This document shows positions 56,646 through 64,000 of a stretch of 64,000 nucleotides of DNA, piece after piece. Within the stretch, counting starts at the first letter, position 1, and each line of letters opens with the position of its first letter. The stretch covers positions 248,001-312,000 of the forward strand of contig JAKFAO010000006.1 of NCBI GenBank assembly GCA_021527695.1, read 5' to 3'. The notes under the pieces were generated by a model. The model worked only from the letters and a program-made list of their open reading frames with translations. It searched no databases and had not been told where the DNA came from. Made by a program: the position numbers and the translations under genes. Source of the stretch: Naematelia aurantialba (Eukaryota > Basidiomycota > Tremellomycetes > Tremellales > Naemateliaceae).

Positions 56646-58826
56646 ATGGTCGGCAGTCACCGCGGGTCGACCGGCGCCATTCACCCTAGCTCGCACGGTG
56701 CGGAGCAGCGCTTCAAGCCATATGAGCTGGCCGCCCGTCCCACCCACGCTACTGCTCATGATCACGCTCATTCTCATGTCCACGCTCACGCTCATGCACG
56801 ACCGACTCTGGCTCTGCCGGGCCCGGGCGACTCCAAGCTGCAGTTGCGCGACTGGCACCCTGTAGACTCTGAAACTGAGAGCGAAGTCGAGGAGCAAATC
56901 CTTCCGTTGGCCGCGGACGACCGAGCGGGCAAACGCGCGAGGTGGGTCAGCCCCGACAGCGACGAAGATGTCTTCCAAGTCCACAAGCTGCTTGCTGTGA
57001 GTTTATCTCCCAGGAAATGCTTTACTCTTCCCTGCCTGTACTTTCAGCCTCGTGGTTTCTGTGTGCTGCGTGCAGCCTGCTGATGACGCTGTGGCTGACA
57101 TTTGCAGACGCACAAACTCAGCGCCGATGTCCGCGAGATCACTCGGATGGTGAAGAAACTGGACCCTAGCTTCCCTGTCGTCGGGGAGTCTCCCTCCTCA
57201 GTGGAGAGCCAGCTCCGTCAGAGACCGGGGTGTAGTAAGAATCAACGTCGAAAGGGGACCAAGGCCGTCCGACAGCGTCGAGCTGTGCGCAAAGCCAGGC
57301 CGACGTTCATTGCGGATGCGGACCCCGTGGCGGAAGGGAAGATGTCGTCCAAGGCGGCTGGGAAGCGCCCTGTCACTGCCAGCATGATGATTACAAGCGA
57401 CTACGAGCGGGACGCGGAAGCCATGCATGAGGTCGAGCGCGCGATGGGTATAAGCGATCATTGGATTCCTCCGATGAAGAATCGTTACAGGCAGAAACAC
57501 AGGAACTCGTTTTCGCGTGGCCACCGGTCAAAGCGGCATGTCTCGCACATCCTGCTGCAAGCCGTCGCTGGCCATTTCTGGCTCGAGGCCTTTTATGAGC
57601 AGCAAGCAGCACGTAAGATCCGCCTGAACGCTCTTCGAGCCGATCATGACAAAGTTGCCCATATCTCCTTTGCCGCCGTCCTAGCGACCTGGTGGTACCC
57701 TGCCGAGTGCCGTTCGCGATCCGCCCCATGGTGGATCGAGCACGGTGTCATGCCGCTCGTATGGCCGTCGGGTGCTTCTTCTGGTGTCCCGCTCTATCCC
57801 GCCCAACCGCAGGCGGTCTTCCCCTCTCCCTACGTCCCGACCATGCGTAAGCGCAATGCGGAGAGCGCTTTCCGTCTCCCCCAATTCGAAGCCCCAGGCG
57901 ACGAGGTCAGCGATCGCTGGGCGAGGCGCAATGAGCTCCGGCTCGGAGAAGAGGTCGTCCCTTTTGCCAATTACATCCGGGACGTGCTTCATGAGTGCCG
58001 CTCGATGCGTCTTCGCCAACAAGAGGAAGAAGAGGCAGCGCGGGCGGCCATACGGCTCTCGCCTGCTGAGGAGCTGGTCGAGTCTGAGCTTGTCAGCCTC
58101 AGCCCTCCACCCCGATATGCGACTCCGATGCTGCTGCCTCGTCATCTCCGGCCCCGTTGCAACGGGCGTGCACCCGTGGTCAATCTCGATCCGCCGAATT
58201 ACATCCGTGACATCTTCTCGACGCGAAGTCCCCCACCGCCACCCCCCTACAATGCTTGCACCGATCGCGAGAGTCTGGTGTGTGACGTGCTCGAATCGCC
58301 TCGGATGTCGGGCGCGCACTCGTACCCGTACTCTCACCGAGCTGGAGCTCGCGTCGAGGTCATGGACGAGGACGAGGTGGACACGGTCGAGGCGTCGATG
58401 GCCCCCATGTCCGTTATCCGAGGATCTGCCTCTCCATCGCTGCGTTACTCGGGAGCCTCGCGCATTCGGTCGTCTCCTCCGCTCACGCTCACCATTGGCG
58501 CCTACCCGGCCATCTCGTCGTTGCCGCGCCGCGCCAGAGCGGCAGCCTCGTCGACGCCTATAGTCGCTCCGCGCCCGGTCCGCGCAACAGCACAGCGCGC
58601 GATCACGCAATGGGATCACGCTCTGGATCTCGAGGACCAGCCAATCTACGACGTGGACGCGATGTTTGACGAGCACGAGCACGAGCACCCGAGCGGCGCC
58701 GAGCGACAGCGACAGCAGAACGCGAACCAGCAGCAGCGCGGACCAGAAGGACAAGAGGCGGCAGCTGCTGCTGGCGTGTCGTCTGGCCTGAGGGCTATCG
58801 GGAGGTGGCTGGGCTGGCGCCGCTGA
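56646..58826 (+). CDS. Uncharacterised 689-aa protein
   Basis: Exons 56646-56996 and 57108-58826 join in phase 0 (GTGAGT donor, TTTGCAG acceptor). No known domain is recognised. The N-terminus has a His/Ala repeat (HDHAHSHVHAHAHA), an acidic piece (DSETESEVEEQILPLAADD), and a helix HKLLATHKLSADVREITRMV across the junction, followed by an Arg/Lys-rich stretch (KNQRRKGTKAVRQRRAVRKA) that could be nuclear localising. A structured part seems to run from about HVSHILLQAVAGHFWLEAFY to WWYPAEC and WWIEHGVMPLVWP. The later half is Pro/Ser/Arg-rich, with two NYIRD repeats (FANYIRDVLHECRSM and PPNYIRDIFSTR), and the end is Gln-rich, closing GLRAIGRWLGWRR. It is possibly lineage-specific; the function is not known. 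Confidence 0.7.
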
Positions 58827-59489
58827 TGGTCTGACGAACGTCAAGACAGAGTGTGTATGGGTGCTAGGTGCCGTTGCGTTGCGTTGCGATGCTTGTACCA
58901 TCGTTCCAGTTTCTCATCTATCATATATCGGTCCCCACCGCATGCCATTTTGGATAACTCCAACTGACCCTAGTCGCTCTTGTATCTTATCACCATCAGG
59001 ATGTATGTGGTACATCTTGTTGGGACTGCGGTGCGGCGTCTTGTCATCTCGCACACGTAAATGCGTCTTGTCATCTCGCACATGTGTATGCCCAAGCCCT
59101 GGCTGGGGCCGCGCCGAATCATCATGCAGGCTCACTTTGCGCAGCGTGAGCCTCAAGAGAGACTGGGAAGCAGTAAAAGAAAGACGCGTGCATGCAGGGT
59201 GGGTATGAGCTAGCTATGGGCTATGACGTGTGGGGTATAGGGTAGGGTATGCTAAGCTAGCCGTGCAAGTGAAGGTACGTGTTCTGTGCAATCTTATGAC
59301 TAACCATGACTCGGCCATGGCTGTTAGGATGACTGTGAGGATGACTGTGAGGATGACTGTGAGGATGACTGTGAGGATGACTGTGAGGATGACTGTGAGG
59401 ATGACTGTGAGGATGACTGAGGGTGGGTTAGGACGCCTGTGTGGCTGGCTGTGACAACACTGTGACCAAGCTTGTGGCCCACGGAACAA
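58827..59489. other. Convergent spacer with a 12-bp minisatellite
   Basis: 663 bp between the orphan stop and the HMG gene stop. It contains the repeated GTCTTGTCATCTCGCACAYGT (59037-59087) and the AGGATGACTGTG array. No gene is seen. Confidence 0.6.
59326..59421 (+). repeat. 12-bp minisatellite AGGATGACTGTG, eight copies
   Basis: Units start at 59326 and every 12 bp to 59410; the first seven are identical and the last ends GAG. It lies about 70 bp beyond the HMG gene stop, in its 3' flank. Confidence 0.95.
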
Positions 59490-62298
59490 TCACCAACCGC
59501 CCGTCATCTCGTCGGCTTGGGCAAGCGCGGCCCCCCAATCGCCCAGCATATACTCGCCGTCGTCGAACAGCGTGTCCATGTGGTCCATGTGCACGCCGCT
59601 GCTGGGCAGGCGCGCCGACATCGGCGGCGGCGGCAGCTGCGTCGCGTGTGCGGCCTGTGTCTCGTGTATCCCATGCGTCCCGTGTATCCCATGCGTCCCG
59701 GGTATCCCATGCGTCCCGTGCGTTCCATATACTGCTGCTCCTGCTATCGACGCGACGGACGTCGTCCGTCCTGGCTGGGAGTGGGCGAACATGGTCATTG
59801 TCGGCGACATTGCCGGGCCGTCGAGGTACCCGCTCGTGAAGATCACGTCGCTGCCAAACCGTTGCCCGCTAGCACTGACGTTCGCGTTCCCACCCGAGTG
59901 GCGATTATCGCTCGAGTGGTGGGCGTTGGGGTCGTGGGTGGAGCCGTGTTGGAACGCGGTGGGAGGGGAGATGGAAAAATCAAAGCTCGCGCCGGCGGTA
60001 GGGGAGAACGGCAGCGCGTGGTCGTAGGTGTAGAAATCGCGCGTCGACTGTAGGCCAAGAGGGGCGAGCGGTTGCGGGTAGAGATACGTCGGGTGGTGCG
60101 GAGACTCGTCAAGCGCTGTATACGGTCAACAACGACACGCACGTCATCGTCAGCAGACGTCTGGTGGCGCGGATACCGGTCTGTTACGTGGACACCGGCC
60201 TGCTCCGGTGCGATGGGAGCACGGTCCGGAGCAGCGAGGGGTGGCCTGGCGGTGGCAAGGGGGGGGGGAGAAGATGGCACAGCATCCGGAGCCCGACTTA
60301 CAGTTCTGCGTCTGCGAGTGCGACATACCATGGGAAGGGTAGGTATATCCCTGCGAGATGGACAATCCCGCACCCATGCCGCCTACGTCGTGCTGCTGTG
60401 CGAAATCGTAACCCCAGCCGAGGCCGATAGAACCCGTGTGGCCATATACCATCGGCTCTTCCGAGAGGTAGGCCCCACCACCTGCGCCAGGCGGGAAGTT
60501 GGCGTCGCTGAGCGCCAAACTGCCTTGGCGGCTGTTGTTGTGGCTGTGCGTTATGCTCTGGCTATCGCCGGCGTCGGACCAGTCGCCATTCGAGGCTTGC
60601 GACTGCTGGCGCGCCTGAGCGCGGAGCGCACGGATAGCGCCTTTGGATAGCTCGACGGCGCTGCCCCTGCGCGAGGACGGCCTGGGGTCTGGTCAGTTCG
60701 TGTTTGTTCCACACTCCCTCAGACGAGATCTTTCCGCGAGCAAGGAGACAATGAGGATGTAAGGGGGGATCAAGGGCAATGAATCTCCCTTGAGCAGAGG
60801 CAGAGAGCAGACGCCATGCTGAACACAGCTGCTCGGAGAGTGGCGATGGCTAGTGGGAGGTAGTGGATAGATGTACTTGCCTTTCACGCTTCGTCGAGCC
60901 GTCGGAAGAGTCCGGGCCCTGCTTGATCTTCTCCTTGATCTCATGTTCGAGCGCCACACCACTCTTGCCTTTGAGCAGCAGCTCAGCCACCGAGCGGCAC
61001 TTTTCCTCTTCGGCCTCGTCCTTGCGCACCCTCCGCCGAATGACGTTGGTGCGCCGGTACACTGGCTACGCAGTGTCAGTCCTGAGGATACATGTCGGCA
61101 AACCACCCGGAACCGGTGAGACTCGGGCAGGGAAACAAGGTAGAAAATCAAACAAAAGAACGGCAAGGTACGCAGCCGGGGAATAGATCGAGGGCTGTAG
61201 TGGGTGGGGTGTACGCTGCACGCACTTGGTACCTGTACCCAGGGTACTTCTTCATATGTTCATCCTTTTCGATGCGGGCCAGCTCGTTGAAATGCGCCTT
61301 TTGCTCTGCTGGGGCCTGTTCCCCCGTCCATCAGTCCTGGTGCAACCGGCGAAATCAAGATACACGCCACGCCGGCGAGGTCATCACGCACCTCACTCCA
61401 CATCTTGGCGGTGATGATGCTGACGTTCTGGTGACGCATCTCGACGCTTGCGGGGATAAGCTTCGAATCGACAACATGTTTCCTAAACAAGATGAACGCG
61501 TTGCGCGGCCGCGGAATGTGTTCCGGGTGTTGCTGAGACTGTGGCCGTCAGCTCGAGCACGGAAAGGCGGAGAGGCGGCAAAGCGGCACTAAGTGCACTA
61601 AGTGTGGCGAAGAAACAGATACCGTAGCAACCCTCCGAGGCAGGAGAGTCAAGCTGCGACTTGCCTTGCGCGCATGCGAGGCCTTCTTGCGCTCTTCACT
61701 CGACTTGCCCTTTTTAGGCGACTGCTTCGGTCTGGCCGTGGCAACTGCCGCCTCATCCTCGTCCATGTCGCTTGCCGCGCGCTCTCGCGGCTGGAAGAGC
61801 CGTGGATCAATCGACAGGCTAGGCTGCCTTCCTATCGTCTGCTGACTGCGTGGGTAATCACGCTGCCCACCGCCACCACCGCCACCACCAGCACCAGCAC
61901 CAGCACCACCGGCCATCTCTGTAGAGAGGACAATCGGGTCGATCGGGTCGTCGTCGCTGCCTAGCGTGGACCAGCCCGTGCCGCTCGTGGCGCCAGATAC
62001 ATACGAGTCGATCGACGACATGCTCCTGTGCGACCGGAGGGAAAAGGTCGAGTCGGACGGCCGGAGGTGGTGCTCGTGCGTTGGCAGCGTCGATTGAGAC
62101 GGATGGCCGTGCAGCTGCTGATCCGGGTGTCTCGGAGTAGGAGGCACCACCTGGAAGAATTCATCTTCTCGCCCACCCCTCCATCAGCAACAATGCAACA
62201 CACAATACCCGACGAGGCAGGAGGAACGAGGGTTGATCAGGCCGCTGATGGGACACAGACTCACCGCGATCATCGTCCAGCGCAGCTGGGCTCGCCAT
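59490..62298 (-). CDS. HMG-box transcription factor, 651 aa
   Basis: Exons on the minus strand: 62298-62265, 62164-61665, 61532-61392, 61315-61226, 61065-60881, 60681-60302 and 60115-59490. The HMG box (about 184-255) reads HIPRPRNAFILFRKHVVDSK, then MRHQNVSIITAKMWSE and FNELARIEKDEHMKKYPGYR, followed by YQPVYRRTNVIRRR. This is the sequence-specific MATA_HMG/Ste11/Rox1 kind, not the Nhp6 kind. The start MASPAALDDDRDEFFQVVPP comes from joining a 34 bp first exon. The C-terminal half is Ser/Gly/His-rich with a THGIHGTHGIP repeat. The Tremellomycete pheromone-response factor Mat2 and Ustilago Prf1 belong to this group, so a role in mating or filamentation is possible but unproved. The intron 60682-60880 needs a GC donor; 61533-61664 probably does too (alternative GTATCT donor near 61623). 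Confidence 0.82.
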
Positions 62299-63071
62299 AA
62301 ACTGCCATTCTACGCTCATGCCGAGTTACCTCTCGTGGGACTTTATCGTCTCCTTTCACAATGGTGCTCGGAGCGTCTTGTCTGTCAAAGAATCGCTTCC
62401 TGTGACTGGTTTGAGTGGGATGAAGGATATCGGGATTGGGATTGAATGGGCGGTCAGCGACGAACAAAGGAAACCTCATATCTGCTCAGTACATGTACTG
62501 CGCCAAAGCCTCGTCCTCCCGTTGCCGCCTCTCTCAGCCCGCTCATCGCTGCTCGGCAGTCGAGCACTCTTAAAGGGTTTCAAAGCCCCCTCTAGCCACC
62601 ATTGAGCCCCTCGTCAAAGGCCTGTCCAGACCAGGACTGCCCCGATTCGGAGGGATCGACCGGTGAAAGCCACTTGAGCGACGTAATTTGCAAGGGGCGT
62701 GCGCTTGTCGTATTCGACGTCCTTTGAAAGGATGGTGGACGGTTGGCGAAAGGATATTGCCTCGTCAGCTGTTGCCCGCCTTGGCTGTGCTGCTCGCCGG
62801 TTCAGGCGGTCAAGGGGCCGCGATGCTTTAGTGTATGATCAGTACGTCCTTGCGGTCAACGCGGCGTCAGAATACACCTCCGCAAACCGGGGAAAAAACA
62901 CCTCCCCATATCCAGTCACCCGGCATCAGCATTCACAACCCCCACCTGAGTCATGCAGCCATGCCTGGCAGAGGTCTCGATCGCTAAAGTAAAGGACATG
63001 GAGATGAGCACAGCTAAGCATGCCCGAGCCGCTTCAGAAGCCTCCAAGTCGTCACGTCATGCATGATGCCG
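62299..63071. promoter_or_regulatory. Upstream region of the HMG gene and 3' flank of the Bro1-like gene
   Basis: 773 bp without a supportable gene. Short open frames give no recognisable product. CCTCCCCATATCC and CACTCTTAAAGGG occur, but no convincing core promoter element is seen. Confidence 0.5.
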
Positions 63072-64000
63072 TCAGCGGTACGGGTAGCCCGACTGCGGCT
63101 GGTATCCTTGATAGCTTGGCTGAGGAGGTTGGTATCCCCCGTAAGGTTGCTGGGGCGGTGGCGAGCCATACTGAGGTTGCTGGGGCGGTTGTGGTGGTGG
63201 CGGTGCATACGAGGGGTACTGGCTGGGAGGGGGCGGCGACGCCGAGTGATACGGCGGCTGTTGAGGCGGAGGAGGGAAGTATGGCACCGACGACTGCTGT
63301 TGAGGTGGGGTCGCAGAGTAAGCTTGAGCAGATGGGGGATAAGCTGCCTGTGAAGGAGCAGGAGTAGAGTAGTTGTTGTAGGATTGCGTCTGTGCAGGCC
63401 TGGAGCTTGGAGGTGGCGGATATGGATGGCTCGCCGATGGCGGCGGCGGAGGGTACGGGTTGGAAGACGACGAAGAAGGGTAGGAGTACGTCGAGCTATA
63501 AGACGATTGTCGCGGCGGGACTGTGGGCTCTGGCCGCGGTGGCGGGTGTGATGGGTACTGCGACGCAGGAGACAGAGGAGACGGAGCGCTTGGTGTGTTT
63601 GCTGAGAACGTCGATTGGAGTGATCCAAGGTTGCTAAAGTCGTAAGGGGAAGACGCACTAGCCTGACTAGGAGGAGGCAAGTAGGACGGTGTCGAGGCCT
63701 TAGGCGGTGGAGGCGGAAGTCCGGGAGTCGAGGAATAACTCGAGATGCTGGATTGCGGCTGCTGCTGAGGTGGAGGCGAAGTGGTATATGACGATCTGCT
63801 TCCATAGCCGTTGGAGTTCAAAGCCAAGCCAGCAAATTGAGCATCAAGACCTCTTGACGTAGACGTAGGAGCGGGGGGTGGATGTGGCGGCGATCCCGCC
63901 AACCTTTGCCTCGTTTCGATCTCCGATACCATCCTGTTCCGTTCCTGCTCTCTGTTATTGACAAACGCCTTGACTTCCCGGCCGAGGTCATTCGTGACAT
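63072..64000 (-). CDS. C-terminal part of a Bro1/ALIX-like protein, start outside window
   Basis: A single open frame from the right edge to the stop at 63072-63074 (about 309 residues visible). The first 35 residues, VTNDLGREVKAFVNNREQER then NRMVSEIETRQRLAG, look like the closing helix of a Bro1/ALIX V domain. What follows is a long Pro/Ser/Tyr/Gln-rich tail (SPPPQQQPQSSISSYSSTPG, then YPPPPPSASHPYPPPPSSRP), ending in YGGYQPPQPSYQGYQ-type repeats and GYPYR. Bro1/ALIX proteins bind ESCRT-III and, in yeast Bro1, recruit and activate the ubiquitin hydrolase Doa4 through the C-terminal region. A Rim20/PalA paralogue or an unrelated Pro-rich protein is possible, because the diagnostic BRO1 domain is not in view. 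Confidence 0.5.
   Translation of the reverse strand, partial: VTNDLGREVKAFVNNREQERNRMVSEIETRQRLAGSPPHPPPAPTSTSRGLDAQFAGLALNSNGYGSRSSYTTSPPPQQQPQSSISSYSSTPGLPPPPPKASTPSYLPPPSQASASSPYDFSNLGSLQSTFSANTPSAPSPLSPASQYPSHPPPRPEPTVPPRQSSYSSTYSYPSSSSSNPYPPPPPSASHPYPPPPSSRPAQTQSYNNYSTPAPSQAAYPPSAQAYSATPPQQQSSVPYFPPPPQQPPYHSASPPPPSQYPSYAPPPPQPPQQPQYGSPPPQQPYGGYQPPQPSYQGYQPQSGYPYR

Noticed and set aside
1..64000. Search by eye for tRNA genes, transposons and a biosynthetic or defence cluster
   Set aside because: No A/B-box pair with a cloverleaf, no transposase or reverse-transcriptase motifs, and no clustered pathway genes were seen; faint or degraded elements could have been missed.

Overview
This window reads as nuclear DNA of a basidiomycete yeast, most likely a Tremellomycete (Cryptococcus/Trichosporon side). 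The grounds are GC-rich coding sequence, intron-dense genes with mostly 45-170 bp GT..AG introns (donors GTGAGT, GTAAGT, GTGCGT, GTACGT; CTGAC/CTAAC branch sites), short spacers and genes on both strands without operons. The species cannot be named from sequence alone. Exon chains were spliced by eye, keeping frame across every junction. Eighteen complete and two partial protein genes were modelled. No tRNA, rRNA, CRISPR array or intact transposon was recognised.

Left part (1-24 kb): the 3' end of a probable coiled-coil regulator; a repeat-rich spacer; an NT-C2 (EEIG1/EHBP1-type) protein; acetyl-CoA synthetase; a 2.25 kb divergent spacer with palindromes and a duplicated element; a 22-exon PDR-type ABC exporter; calcipressin, divergent from the replication factor Sld3; and a VanZ-like membrane protein whose stop lies 28 bp from the Sld3 stop.

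Middle (24-43 kb): a Doa4/USP8-type ubiquitin hydrolase with USP8-like N-terminus and rhodanese domain, a Kelch-BTB protein of Ral2-like layout, a DEAH helicase of DHX33 type, an orphan DPRA-repeat membrane protein, and an MFS exporter.

Right part (43-64 kb): a leucine-rich-like orphan with an overlapping upstream ORF, the Sqt1/AAMP ribosome chaperone, UDP-glucose 4-epimerase, mitoribosomal Mrp51, the DEAD helicase Dbp4, a 689-residue orphan, an HMG-box regulator with one or two GC-AG introns, and the proline-rich tail of a Bro1/ALIX-like protein running off the end.

Functionally this is an ordinary mix: ribosome assembly (Sqt1, Dbp4, possibly the DEAH helicase), mitochondrial translation, endosomal ubiquitin recycling (Doa4-like, and a Bro1-like tail whose yeast counterpart recruits Doa4), calcineurin control, export pumps and carbon metabolism. 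No defence island or biosynthetic cluster is evident. The least explained items are the DPRA-repeat membrane protein, the 689-residue orphan, the duplicated element upstream of the ABC exporter, and the GC-AG introns of the HMG gene.
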